From contig BRON01000010.1 in assembly GCA_024345305.1 (NCBI GenBank), positions 124,001 through 188,000 on the forward strand: a stretch of DNA of 64,000 bases, written 5' to 3'. Every line of letters starts with the position of its first letter. Within the stretch, counting starts at the first letter, position 1. Position numbers and translations under genes: made by a program. This document shows positions 34,912 to 46,650 of this stretch, in pieces. The notes under the pieces are model-generated. The model worked only from the letters and a program-made list of their open reading frames with translations, ran no database searches and was not told where the DNA came from. This stretch comes from Mrakia gelida. Its lineage: Eukaryota > Basidiomycota > Tremellomycetes > Cystofilobasidiales > Mrakiaceae.

Positions 34912-35872
34912 TCGAATGTGGTCAATCGTCGATTGAAGTCCAGTTTGGTTTGGTTGGTTTGCGAGCGAGCCCTTGGAACGAGAAAAGTCGTCCTTGGGAC
35001 GCGCGCGTCGTGGGCTGATCAGAGCGAGCCGCGGAGAATAGGAAGAACTCAAAGGAAAGCTATCAAGGACTTTTGCGCTGCTTTCGAGAGCAAGGATAGA
35101 GCGAGGGCGGGCAGGCTGAGTGGGATGGGTTGGCGAGCAGAGAACCGAGTTCCAGAACCAGAGAGAGGATATCCAACTCGACGAGCGAGAAGGACGACAG
35201 AGTACGAGTTTGTGTTTGTCTGTTTTTCCGAGAGACCCACCTTCGAGAGATCGAGGGAAAGTTTGATCGTTGAGGATCGAGGTCAGGCTCGATCCCTTGC
35301 AAGTTTTCTTTTTGGAAGGTCCATGTGAGACACGCCTTCTAGAGAGAGAGTCTGTTTTTGCTGTTAGAACGAACGAGCGAACCATGAGCGCGTCGGCGAG
35401 CGAGAGCGTTTGACTCTCGCTCGAGCGAGTGCTGATCTATATCGGGGATCTCGGCATGTCTTGAGCTGTTGATAAAGAGACGTCGATCCGTCGAGTTCGT
35501 TGAGACGATATGTAGAAAGCGCGTCTGGCTGAAAGGACGCAAAGGAAGAGAGGGATTGGCCGCGGAGAGTTTGTCGTCTCTCTGTACCAATCGCTTCTCT
35601 AGAGCAAAAATGCACGAGAGAGTCAAGGCTGGGTCGAGGTTGGAATGCTATCGAGTAAAAATCTTCTGTTTTGGGTTAATGAAAAGCGAACAAGCAGGTG
35701 ACGGTCTGAACTCTTTCGATGAGAGATCTCGCGACAGGCGAGGGGAGGGGAGGGAGCGAGGCCCGCCCTCGCCTCTTCGTCCCTCCCCAACCCACGACCT
35801 CCACAGCAGCCTCCTTCCTTCTTCTCTTCTCCCCCCTCCCTCAGCCCGTTGGCTTTCTCCCCTTATTGAAGG
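34912..35872. other. Intergenic, no gene recognised
   Basis: About 960 bp between two plus-strand genes. A 179-residue minus-strand open frame (34846-35385) has no domain and overlaps the end of BCD1. The part after about 35770 is CT-rich leader. Nothing else seen. Confidence 0.4.
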
Positions 35873-38371
35873 ATGGAACCTGAAGCTTCGACTTCTTACC
35901 TTCCTCCTCATCCCACTCCTTTACCTCCGTCCCCTCGGACTTCTCGACGGATACGACGGAGGAGGGAGGAAGGAGGAGGAGTGGACGGGTCACCTATCAA
36001 TACTCGCTCTTCTAATAGACCTCCATCCTCAAACCTTTCTTCGAATCCACCCCATCCTCACTCTCAACCATCACCTACACCTCCCCATCAACTTTTCACT
36101 CCTTCGAATCGAGGGACTCGCTCTTTACGTTCTCGAGTCTTGACCTCGATGGGAGTCCTCCTCGCCCTTCCCTCCCAAACGCTCGCCTTCCCCTTCCTCT
36201 CCCCTCGATCAAAACCACATCAACAACAACCTCTGGAACCTCAACCACCAGCACCTCTACCGACCCCACCACCAGCGGCGTTCCCTTCTCGGAAGGGGAA
36301 GGAGAGGGAGACTGTCGGAGTGGTGAGGAGGGGAGCCGGTTTGAGCAAGCGGGACAGCACAGGGAAAGTCATCCCAGATCGTTACACCCCTGCTGCAGAC
36401 GGTTCAGGCTCTTGGGATCTAGATCTAGGATGGGAACTCTTTGGAGTATCACCTTCAGTCGTGAGTTCATCGTCTTCTTATTTTTCTCTCGTCTTCTTCG
36501 CCTTCAATCCTTCGCTGTCGGCCGCACCTGTTTGATCCCTTCCTCCTGCTCTTGACCTGACTCTATTTATACCACCCCTCCTTCCCTTTCCCTCATGTTC
36601 CATCCTCCTCGCTTCCCACCAATCCTCGCCCCTCTCCCTTCCCATGCACCCCTGCCTCTTTCGTTCGTCCATCCTCCTAGCAGAGGGATCTCGCGGAGGA
36701 ACAGACCTCGCCGAGCTCAACCATCACCGCGACCCCTTCCTCCTCCTCTCAAACGGCCGCCTCAACCTCAACCTCTTCCTCGACTACTACCACCTCCATC
36801 ACGTACCCTCGAGACTGGGAGAACACAGGGAACACTCGAGATGCGTTCGAACTACCGCTCATCATCGCTTGTACGGTCTCGCTCGCCATCCTCGTCATTT
36901 TAACGGTCGCAACGTGAGTCCCTCTTCTCGCTCCCTCCCTTTCTTCCCCTTCGTGGATCTGTCACCCACACACACTCGCTCTCTTTGCTCTCAAACTGAC
37001 TCCTGTCTTCCCTCTCATGCATTCCTAAATCTTCCCTCTCGCCTCCTGTCCCCAAACCCCCTCAGCTTCATCGCTCGTCGCAACAAACGTTCACGTCGTT
37101 CGAAACGGGAGAAACGCCGGGCAACCTCCGCTTCTCGAGACTCTACGGTTTCGGTCGACATCGCAGGGATGAAGGAGAAGGCTCTCCACGAGGAGGAGGC
37201 TCGCTTACGGGGTGGGAAGTGGAAGGGAGGAGTGGTGGGAGTGTTGAAGAGTGCTGGAGGAGGGAGGAAGTTCCTGAGGAGGAGGAAGGGCAAGAAGGCG
37301 AAGGTCGGGGCTGTGGGGGATTCGGTCGTAGAGGAGGAAGGAAGTCAGGATGGACGAGGAAGTACGAGTCTGGATGGAGGGGAGGGGGAGAGGGTTAGGG
37401 GGGATGGAACACCGGCGGTTCGGTCTTCGAACGAGGAGAGGACGGACGAAGGGAACGAGGAGCCGAGTTCGACGACGTCCCCTCGTCTGAGCGAGGATCG
37501 ATCTCGTTCACCTCCTCCTCCTTCGACACCTCCTCTCAGTCCACTCAACGCTCTCGGATCTGCCTTACCGACAATCACACCGTCCTCCTCCGACCCTACG
37601 ACATCCACGAACCTCCCAACTTCCCCTTCAACAACCTCCCTCCTCTCAATCTCCGCTCCAGCACCCCCCTCCCCTCCTCCACCTCATTCTAACCAAACCG
37701 TTCCTCCAACCTACCGCGCTTCAACCATGGCAGGTGCCTCCCCCTCCGCTGCCTCTTCCTCCACAGCACGACCAACCCATCTCGCCCTCCCGTCAATCTC
37801 AACCCTCCCTCCCCTCCCTTCGTCGCCAACAACCCCTCACGGCTTCCCCGTCGACGACAAACGACCCTTCCCTCCCTCCTCCTCCTCACGAACCGACGAC
37901 CTACCACCTCTCGAACCCTCACCCTCCACCCACCAACACCAACCCTCCTCTCCATCCCTCCTCCCCACCTCGCATCACCACCATCTCGCAACAGACGACA
38001 AGTCCGCGCTCGCTCGACTCGCGTCTCAGGCTTCCGCTCCCGACGACCCTTCCTCCTCGTCTCACGATCAAGAGGGTAGCGCACCAGCTTGGAGGGACGA
38101 AGACGACGACGACGATCAACTCCCCGAGTCGGTCCTTCAGCAGTCGGCAGCAACACCGTCAGCGATCCCTGCTCCACCGAGACCTTGGGGAGAGAAGACG
38201 ATGGAGGATCCGTACCTTCCTCCGCTCGACTTGGACGACGCTCCTGAGCCATTGGAAGGGACGCACGCGCCTTCCGCTCCGATGATGAACGACGACGAGC
38301 AGGAGGACGGGGAGGAGGCGAGTGCACCGCCGTTGGAGATGGACGAGGACGACGAGGAGGAGCAACGATGA
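35873..38371 (+). CDS. Single-pass membrane protein with long disordered cytoplasmic tail
   Basis: Not recognised. Exon 1 (35873 to about 36460) is Pro/Ser-rich with a short hydrophobic run (GVLLALPSQTLAFPF). After an intron, a Ser/Thr-rich segment (SSSSQTAASTSTSSSTTTT) leads to YPRDWENTGNTRDAFELP. A clear transmembrane helix follows (LIIACTVSLAILVILTVAT, about 36855-36912). The next exon begins FIARRNKRSRRSKREKRR, the positive cytoplasmic flank, so the Ser/Thr stalk faces out. A long Ser/Pro-rich and finally acidic tail ends EMDEDDEEEQR. The Ser/Thr stalk, membrane span and basic stop resemble fungal cell-surface sensors (Mid2/WSC-like), but no Cys-rich WSC domain is present, so that is only a suggestion. 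Confidence 0.7.
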
Positions 38372-39003
38372 ACGAACGACGACGAGCGCGGTGGTTTCTC
38401 TTCTTTTCGGTTTTACGACTTTTTATGGCTGCGACTTCTTGGCTTCCCTTACTTCAGCTCTCTACATCTACTAGGTCTCGATCTACTTCCCTACCTTATC
38501 TACAACGACCCCTCCAGTCCTTCGAGTTTTTGCTTTTTTTGCTTTTCTTTTTGAGCGACACGTTTGCTTCGAACTGAACTTTCGCTTCATGCCCCACGTA
38601 CGACTCTCTCACAACGTTCTCTCTCTTTTTTAAACTCAGCGAGCACGGGTAAGAGAGGAGGGATGAAGGAAGCAAACGAAACGAGTGAGGACGCGAATCG
38701 TTTCGACGAACTCGCTTCTCACTCGCCCGTCAGGGATTTTCAGCCTCGTTCGTACTTCGGCTTTGAGTCCCTTCAAGCTACTAAGTAATCTCCTCTCTTC
38801 CCCAATGGAGAGAATCGGTCCTCTCGAAAAGCACAAGCGCCGCGCGACTGATCAACTCTGCAGGACTGCTTTCGACGCGTCGCTCGCGCACTCAAGGAGC
38901 AGCGCCAACATCGAAACGCAAAAGCATGAATAGAAAAAACGAGTCGAAGAAGCAGAAGGTTTAGGCTATCTAGACTTAGAAAGCTGCAGAAATCGTGCTT
39001 GTC
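38372..39003. other. Intergenic between convergent genes
   Basis: 3' flanks of the membrane protein (+) and the SDR (-). T-rich near 38400-38560, with T runs that could serve 3' end formation. No gene seen. Confidence 0.4.
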
Positions 39004-40677
39004 CTACTTCTCAACAGCCAAAGCGTCCCTCATCGACTCCTCCAACGACTTCTCCTTCTGAACCCAGCCCAAAGCCTTCGCTTTCTCGCTGATCTCCATG
39101 AACGAGTTCCCCCCGAACTAAAAGAACACCAAAGTCACCCAAACGAAACGAGGAAAAGAAAAGGTCGACAGTCAGCTCAGCTCAGCTCGAGGAAACGAAA
39201 CCTCGAACGCGTCGATGAACTCACCATGTACCCTTCTCCTTCCTCGTCGAGGATTCCCTTCGCTCCAGCCTTCTCAACGTCCCCCCTCGCATAGAGAAGA
39301 TCTCCAAGAAGAGTCACGACGGGTCCCCAGGTGTGCTGGCCCAAACCAGCGTAGATGAGGGATTCCCAGCCGTTGGACGCGACGAGCGAGCTGGCGGGGC
39401 TAGAGACGCGATTGGCGAGGGAGTTGGAGAGGAGAAGGAGGTAGAGGTTGGAGAGGTCTTGGACGTGGACCTGGACCAACGAGTAGGAAGACGGGGAGGT
39501 GATTCAACACCCGGGTTTTTTTGTTCGAATCGGAAACGGAAGAAAAAGAAAGCCTGGTTTGTCGTCGATCTGAACTCACGTTCCCCCAGATGTTCTCTCC
39601 CTTCCCGATGTAGGCGGCCTGGCCGTGCTTCTTGGCGTAGGCGACGTAGGAAGGGATTTGAAGAGAGAGCTCTGAGAGGACAAACGAACGAGGACGAGAT
39701 CAGTGAGTGTCGTCGAACTCGACGCGAAACAAAACGAAAACGAAGCGAACTAGATGGACGAGCACTTACTGTTCCCGAGGCCGGTTCCCTTTCCGTAGAC
39801 GGTAGGAGACATGACGATGTAGGCCGTGATGAGGCTGTTGGCCGCTGCTTTGGCGATACTGATTTCCGGCGAAGAAAGGGAAAGAGAGCGCGTCAGAAAG
39901 ATCGTCCGTCGAAGATGAAGTCGAAGAAAGTTGAAGCGGCACTCGTTGAAACCAAGTCTGACTCACATCTTGTCTCCAGTGTGGAAGTAGGATGCATCAG
40001 GGAGAGAGTTCCATCGCTCGTAGTCCGTATCCTGAGAGAGAGAGAGCAAAGAGTCCAGTGTGGTGCGTCAGATCGATGAACGCGAGACGACTGGAGTGAG
40101 ACGAAGGACGCGACGAACCTTCCAAACGTCCGAACCAGCCTCACCGCCAGAGCCGTAAAGAATCGAACCAGATCTGAATACAAAACACGATGCAGACGTC
40201 AGCGAAAGCCGAGGCAAACGAAGACGGAACGCAAGGACGTCGCGACTCACCCCGAGGTTTGAAGCAGGACAGGCTTGACGATCCCTCCGGCCTTCGCTCT
40301 CGCTTCGAGTCCATCAACCATAGCTTGGATACTAGCATCTCCTCCTCCGAAGGGAACAGCGAAGTTGAGGACGACGTCCGAGGTACCGACGAGGGACTTG
40401 AGAAGTGGGAGATCCTCGATTGATCCGACGACGATGTTGACGCCGAGAGGAGCGAGAAGTTTCTCTTGAGCTTCGGTTCGGACGAGGGCGGTGATAGAAG
40501 AGGAAGGGTAGGTCTTGAGAAGGTCGGTGAGGACGGTACCTGGGAGATGGGAGAAGAAAAGGACAGCGACGTGAGTGGGCTGAAGTCGAAGGGAGCGCTT
40601 CGTCGAGTGAGATCAGGCATGCCGCACTCACCTCCGATGTATCCAGCGGCTCCAAAGATGAGGATAGAAGGGGACAT
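39004..40677 (-). CDS. NAD(P)-binding extended SDR / epimerase-like protein
   Basis: Rossmann-fold oxidoreductase or NmrA-like sensor; substrate unknown. The ATG at 40675-40677 opens MSPSILIFGAAGYIGG, the GxxGxxG dinucleotide motif directly at the N-terminus. Following exons: TVLTDLLKTYPSSSITALVR, then GVNIVVGSIEDLPLLKSLVG, then TSDVVLNFAVPFGGGDASI, then GIVKPVLLQTSGSGSILYG. Then YFHTGDK, AAANSLITAYIVMSPTVYGK, HVQDLSNLYLLLLSNSLANR, and a last exon FGGNSFMEISEKAKALGWVQ that ends ALAVEK at a TAG (39004-39006). HVQDLSNLY is typical of extended SDRs near the C-terminus. The expected YxxxK catalytic pair is not plainly visible, so it may be an atypical SDR. About seven introns. Confidence 0.82.
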
Positions 40678-41200
40678 GTTATTGCTTGGTGAAAAAGGTC
40701 GGGTGAGTGTAGATGAGGGAAGGGAGGAGGGAGAAGAGATGGTGAGCGTTAACGACGAGAAGCAGAGCTCAGCTCCCTCCTCCTTTATATCGCGAATACA
40801 TCTTCCGCTGAATAAGGATGCATCTAAGCGTGAGCTGGATTGATCACCCGCCTAGAGGAAAGTCCGTTCAGCACGCTGCTGATTGAGAGAGGAAGGAAGA
40901 AAGGTGGGGGTCGGGAAGCGAGCTCGAAGTCCGAAAACGACGCACTTTGGTTTTGGACTGAAGAGAAGATGAGAAAGGAGCTCGAAGCTGGATGACTCCG
41001 ATGTATAGCTGGAGGTTTTGCCGAGGCTACGTATGACCGAAGAACTGCAGGTGCTGAGCGAGGAAGAGAGCGGTTCGTCGTCGACTTCCTTCAACGAGAC
41101 TGAACTCCAGGCTCACGCGCGGTTTTGCTTGACCCCCCAGTTTTCTGCTCCATCAAGAGCAAGGAAGCTTGATATATCTAGATGGGATAGAGAGACATTA
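40678..41200. other. Promoter region of the SDR and 3' flank of GTB1
   Basis: About 520 bp between two minus-strand genes. No open frame with a domain. The part next to the SDR start is CT-rich on the minus strand. Confidence 0.4.
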
Positions 41201-43991
41201 CTAAAGCTCGTCCTTCGTCGAACCCGACTCCGCGACGTCCTCCTCGGGCCAACACAAAGCAGGCGACGTAGCAGTGAAGACGTACTCGCACTTCTCTGCT
41301 TCGACGACGGAGAGGAGTTCGTTCTCTTTTGCGCAGGAGAGTTGGAGCTAGTGTGCGAACGAGGGGGGAAGAGGGAGGGGTTAGCGCCGACCAGGGCGAA
41401 AGAGGGACGAAACGAAACGGGTCGAAACGAAACGAAACGCGACGAACCTTGACAGATCGATGAGGACCGTTCCAGCACTTGGCTCCCATGTCGTACAGCT
41501 GCTTGGAGTAGTAAGCCTCGGTCCCTTCGGATGCGGAAGAGTCGTAGTTCCAGGAGTTGAAGCGACTGTTTGGGGAAGCAAGGACGAGGGAGGGGAGAAG
41601 AGTTAGTCGAGTCTTTGGTCTTGGGTCGTTCGTTCGACCACCGTTCACTTCCTTTTCCCCCTCCGGAGCGTGCAAGTGCAAGTTGACTCACCCAAGACTA
41701 TTATTCCCACCACCCTTGTTCCCCTTCTGCGTCGCAGCTCCAAAGAAGCAAAGCTCGTACGTGTACTCTCCGAGGTTCTTCTCGATGCACGTCCCGTCGA
41801 GTTTCTTCCATTCTCCTTTGGGTCCGAACTTGGTTGCGAGGTCGGAGAGGGAGGTTTGAGCGCTGCTGAGGGAAGCCTGGGTGTCGGAGAGGGAGATGGT
41901 GGCGGAGTTGAGGGATTGGCGGGCGGCGGAGGTTTCTGTGGACGTTGAGCGGGGAGGGAAGGGAGGGAGGAAGAGAAGGAGGGAAGTTAGCGATGACAGA
42001 TCGAGATGGTAAGCCGCCGTGAATGAGAAGAGGAACAAGGAATAGAGGGTACGTAGAAGAGGGGAGGACGAACGAGGAGACTCGACGGAAGAGTGAGGTT
42101 TTGGGATGGAGGAAGAGAAGGTTGTTGATGGGTCGACGACGGAGAACTTGATGAGCCAGTAGAGCAGACCGGATCGGAGGAAGTCGTAAGACTCAAGAAG
42201 AGGGTCGGGGATGTAGTTGGCGAGGTTGTAGACTTGAACGAAAGGAGAGAAGACGCGACAAGGTCAGTCTGATGAACGAGACGCGACCGAAGCGAAGACG
42301 ATCAAACTCACGGAGCGTGTCCTCCTTTCCGGCACCCGAAACACTCCCATCCTCCCACCCAACCAGGAGACCCATCAGATCAACCTTCTCCAGCTCTTCC
42401 AGCTCCTCGTCCTTGATCTCCTCTTCCTTCTCCTCTCCCTCCGCTGCCTCCTCGACCACCGGCTCTCCCTCTCCATCAACGTTCTCCGTCCTCGACTCCT
42501 CCTCCTCAATCCCAGTTCCACTTCCCTCCGCTGGAGGGGTCTTCCCGTCGTAGTAGATCTCCATGTATCCCATCGCGGCGGCTCGGACGGCCATGTCTTG
42601 GTAGTTCGGGTTGTAAGATCGGACGAGATCTTCGAAAATGGATTTGAGGACGTCGAGTTCCGATTCGAGACGAGTTGTTCGAGAGCGAAGACGAGAGAGG
42701 GAAAGGCGGTGGGCGAGGAGGGAGGTATAGAGGGCTGCAAGAGAGGACAGGAGATTCGGCGGAAGGACGGAAAGAGGAGGTGAGCTCAACGCTCGCGTCG
42801 AGGACGCCCGAGATGGCAAACGAAGAAGGACGAGAACGACTTACGAGAGTTCTTCCTCTTCTCCATCATCTCACCCTGACCTCGTTCAACCTCCTCGACG
42901 ACCTGCCTGGCCTTCTCGACCTCGCGTTCCTTGTCCTTGACCAGAGTCGCGTACTTGATCACGTCGGCTTCCAGTCGTTTCTTCTCCTTCTCCGCGAAGG
43001 CGATGTAGGACGATCGGATTTTGGATCCCTGAGAGGATACACGCAAATGAATGGCTCGTTAGTGCCAGCCAAGAGCTCGAGAGGGCTCGAGAGGGCTCGA
43101 AGGCCAGCAGAGCTCGATCGAGGGAAGGATGAACGAACCGTCTTCCTCCTCTTCCTCTCCTCCTCGAGTCCGGCTCGGAACTCCTCCCCTACAGCGGCAC
43201 ACACATCGTCGCACACACCCTCAGGTTCATCGGTTCCATCGCAACATTCTGGGTCTGTTGATGTTCGAACCAAATGGCGAGAGGGTCGATTCAGCAGCTG
43301 AGCGAAGAGCAGGGAGGAAGGGAACGAGCTGAACAAACCGCAGATGCCATCTCCCACACGACTTGAGAGAATGGAAGCGGGGATGTGACCCTTGTTGTGA
43401 CAGTAGAAAGTTGACCGACGGCAGGCAGAGGTTCCTGTGAGATTGTGGAGACAAGGGAAAAAGAGGAAGGGAGTCAGTGTTGAGCTCGAAGGAACGAAGC
43501 TTGAGGTGACGGAGGAGCAGCATCGCAGTTTGAGCTCGTTTGGACCTAGCTTCACTCGAACTGGTTCAGCAGAGCTATCGAGCGGTGTTATAGATGCTTG
43601 GTATACCAGCTCGAGACGCGCTTGACGAAAAGCTCAGGGTGAAGGCGAGAGAGAAATGGACTGACCTGGTTCGTCCGACCCATCCTCGCAATCGCAGTAG
43701 TCGTCGTTGATGGCAGAGAAAGGGATGACCTTCTTGCCGGATCCTGACAGACAGCTGAAGCTACTAGAGCCATCCTTCACAAAGGGCAGGTATCGATCGT
43801 ATTCTGCGGAAGAAGGGTTGCGGAGGTCGTGAGCTTGAGCTTGAGCTTTGAAGGGAGGGAGGAGATGAGCTGTCCGACTCACTGTCGGGATGGAGTCCCT
43901 TGATGCTCGCTGCTGGATGAGGTGATTTGGCTTCAATTCGACTCGAGGAGACGAGGAGCAGTGCTGGGATGACGATGAGCGGGACCAACAT
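41201..43991 (-). CDS. GTB1: Glucosidase II beta subunit, ER luminal
   Basis: Non-catalytic subunit of ER glucosidase II. It retains the alpha subunit in the ER and binds mannose during N-glycan trimming in the calnexin cycle. The ATG at 43989-43991 begins a signal peptide (MLVPLIVIPALLLVSSSRIE). Exon 2 starts EYDRYLPFVKDGSSSFSCLS, then INDDYCDCEDGSDEPG. TSACRRSTFYCHNKGHIPAS and SSRVGDGIC precede PECCDGTDEPEGVC. These are the two LDL-receptor class A-like modules of the family. A long charged coiled coil (EKEKKRLEADVIKYATLVKD, VEKARQVVEEVERGQGEMME) and an acidic Glu-rich segment follow. The C-terminal MRH domain shows YTYELCFFGAATQKG, NSWNYDSS and MGAKCWNGPHRSVK, then LVCEYVFTATSPALC. It ends KDEL, an ER retrieval signal. 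About ten introns. Confidence 0.93.
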
Positions 43992-44128
43992 TCTGGCTTT
44001 GAGGGTGAAAAGGTGGGGTGACCGTTAGAAGAAGGGAAGGAGGAGGAAGGTCAAGACAGCTCGAATCTCGCCTTGGAGTCGAAGCTCAAATCGACGTTCT
44101 ACTCCCAACCACAACATCGAACAAGAAA
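43992..44128. promoter_or_regulatory. Short divergent promoter region GTB1 / nucleotide-sugar transporter
   Basis: Only 137 bp separate the two start codons. Both leaders and promoters must fit or overlap here. Both products act on secretory-pathway glycosylation, which makes shared control plausible (inference). Confidence 0.6.
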
Positions 44129-45999
44129 ATGCAATCTCCGCTAGATCTCGTAGCACCTATAGGTCAGTTGCATTGAGTTCTGAGCTTTGCAGAGACATCC
44201 AGGGAGGGGGGGGAGGAACCCAAACTGACCTCGCCCTCCCTCGACCTCCACGACTCTGCTCCCTTCCCTCCTTTCAGCCCTCACCTTCGGAGGATGCTGT
44301 TCGAACGTTTTCACTCTCGAGGCAGTACTCAAACAAGCTCCTAAAGCGGCATCGTAAGTCCTTCTTCTCCTCTGCATCCCTCTCCCAGGTCTGCTCTTCT
44401 CGAAGATCGAGTCGAGTTGTTGACCTCCTTCCCTCTTCCTCCCTCGCATCATGCATCTATCCCTTCGTTCCATCGTCCCTCCTCCCTATCTTCTCTTCCA
44501 CCCTCTATGTCTACTCATCCAGATTCCTTACCTTCATCCAATTCGTCTTCGTCGCCGCTCAAACTCTGCCAACTCAGATCACCTTCAACAAAACGACCAA
44601 GCGGATCGGGAGGGACGGAGAGGTCGTCGTCCAGGAGACCAAGAGCTGGACTCCTAGGCTCAAGACGAGGAAGGTTCCTCTGAAGCGATGGGCAGTTCAG
44701 GTAGTTCTCTTCTTAGCGGTTTCTTGGCTGAACAACTTCGCGTTCTCTTTCAACGTGAGTCCAGCGGCAGGAGACGAAACGCGATCTTGTGCGAGACGGG
44801 AAGACTCTGGAGTCGATAGCAGCGTCTCGAAATGCTCACAGACGTTTTTGTGGCCTTTCATTTCAGATTCCCGTACCAGTGCACATCATCTTCAGATCGG
44901 GAGGACTCGCCGTTTCGATGCTCACCAACTACCTCCTCAAAGGACGACGCTACCCTCCCCTACAAGTCGTCGCCGTCCTCCTCGTCTCAACAGGAGTCCT
45001 CCTCGCAACCCTATCCGCTCCTCCTCGTCACCCCAAGTCCTCCTCCTCGTCCCTCAAAGGCTCCTCCCTCCCGGACGAGACCCTCTTCCTTGGTCTCGAT
45101 CTTCGCTACCTCTTCGGAATCGCCCTCCTCTCGATGGCTCTTTTCCTCTCTGGTCTCATGGGAATCTGGCAGGAAGGAACATACGCGGTATACGGAAACG
45201 TTTGGAAGGAGGGCCTGTTCTACTCTGTGAGTTGACCGCCCACTCCTCAACCGACGAAGAACGAGCATCGATCTGACGCGTCTCGTTTCTTTCCCTTCCG
45301 CTCTCAGCACTTCCTCTCCCTCCCTCTCTTCTTCCCCCTCTTCCCATCCCTCCCCGCCACCATCTCCTCGCTCAACGCAACACCACCTCTCCAAATCTCC
45401 CTCGCTCCCTTCATCCCAACCTCCCTCCTCTCGTCTGCCTCCTCCTTCTCCGCAACAACGTCGTTCTTCGAACCCGCCTGGCTGCTCAACAAGTTCGGGA
45501 TGGATCTCGTCCTCAAGCTCCCAGTTCCCGCGGTGTGGGTCGCCTTGACTATCAACGTCTTCACCCAAGCGATCTGTGTAGGAGGTGTCAACAGATTGAC
45601 GGCGGTGAGTCGATGAAGAAAAGGCAGACGAGAAATGAAACATCGAGCTGACTCGCCCTCTTTTGACTCCTTTCGACCCTTCCAGAAAGTCTCCTCGCTT
45701 ACCACGTCCCTGATCTTGACGTTCAGGAAAGCGGTCTCCCTAGTACTCTCGGTTTGGTGGTTCTCCGGGTTCGACGAGGTCGGGTGGGGATTGGTGATCG
45801 GAGGAGGTCTCGTTCTTTGTGAGCTCCCCTCTCGGATCTTCGAGCGAGCTTCACTGAGCTCTTGAGCTGACTCACTTCCTCTTCTTCACTCTCAGTGGGA
45901 ACGGCTCTGTACTCCGTCTCGTCTTCGGCTCCTCCCAAGAAGGTCGAACGCGCCGAGAACCCGTCCAAGATCGCCCTAGAATCGAAGAAGGATCGATAG
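44129..45999 (+). CDS. YEA4: UAA-type nucleotide-sugar transporter, probably UDP-GlcNAc
   Basis: Multi-pass ER/Golgi carrier of the UAA (SLC35B) family, exchanging UDP-N-acetylglucosamine for UMP. The first exon (44129 to about 44161) is MQSPLDLVAPI. The second reads LTFGGCCSNVFTLEAVLKQA, the family's conserved first helix. The third gives FLTFIQFVFVAAQTLPTQIT and VPLKRWAVQVVLFLAVSWLN, then NFAFSFN. Next come IPVPVHIIFRSGGLAVSMLT with NYLLKGRRYPPLQVVAVLLV, then LLSMALFLSGLMGIWQEGTY, a typical 'LMGIxQE' motif. Later exons add VWVALTINVFTQAICVGGVN, KVSSLTTSLILTFRKAVSLV and SVWWFSGF. It ends ALESKKDR, a basic tail whose KKDR could act in ER retrieval. The substrate follows from closest resemblance to fungal Yea4 and is not proven. 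About seven introns. Confidence 0.85.
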
Positions 46000-46650
46000 A
46001 ATGGCTCGTTTATTTGGACGCTCGTGAGCTCTGAAAAACTTGACCTCGAGATCGACCCTTCTCTTCCGGTCTCCTCTCTGCTCACGTTCGCGACGGAGGG
46101 TCGTCGAGGATCTCTTCGAACGAGGAGAAGGAATTAAAACGCGTCGGACCCCCGCGGCTCGAGCAGTCGTCTATTCCCGTTCCGCTTCCCTCTCCTTCTC
46201 CTTCACCACGCTGGCTCGAGCTGATATCTGGGAACGTTCCTCGTCCTCAGCTTCATCCCGAAGCAGCACGTCCAACGTTCGTCCTACTTTGGAGTCAAAA
46301 CAGCGAGGAACGTCGGCCCCTGCCGATAATCTCCCCTCCTCCCCAGCTTCCTCCCCCGAATCTTGACTGATCTATTTTGCCTCTTTCTCGCTGTTCCCTC
46401 CAGATGTCCCTAGCTCTCGTCGGGCAATCTATTCTACAGCAAGAACGTGGGTCAGGTTTGCTCCGAATCTGTTCTCTATGCAGTCGAGAGGGATCAGGGG
46501 TGCACACGCGCCGGCGCTCGTGTGTGCGAAGTCTCGCGACTCGTCTCTTTTTTTCGACCTTCCTTCCTTCCTTCTTTCGAACCACCATCTCCTTCGACCC
46601 TCTTCCATCTTCCCACTTCCCTTCCGTTCCCCCACAGTCTCTCAGCAACT
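46000..46650. other. Intergenic / leader of the MFS permease
   Basis: 3' flank of the nucleotide-sugar transporter, then a region with intron-like signals (CTGAC-like elements near 46370, CAG near 46403) that could be a spliced leader. No coding domain seen. Confidence 0.35.

Noticed and set aside
34846..35385. 179-residue minus-strand open frame after BCD1
   Set aside because: It overlaps the BCD1 3' end and has no recognisable domain or splice pattern.
41400..41445. CGAAA-type repeat in a GTB1 intron as a regulatory array
   Set aside because: It is a short, imperfect run like other CGAA/TTCG microsatellites here; slippage explains it.
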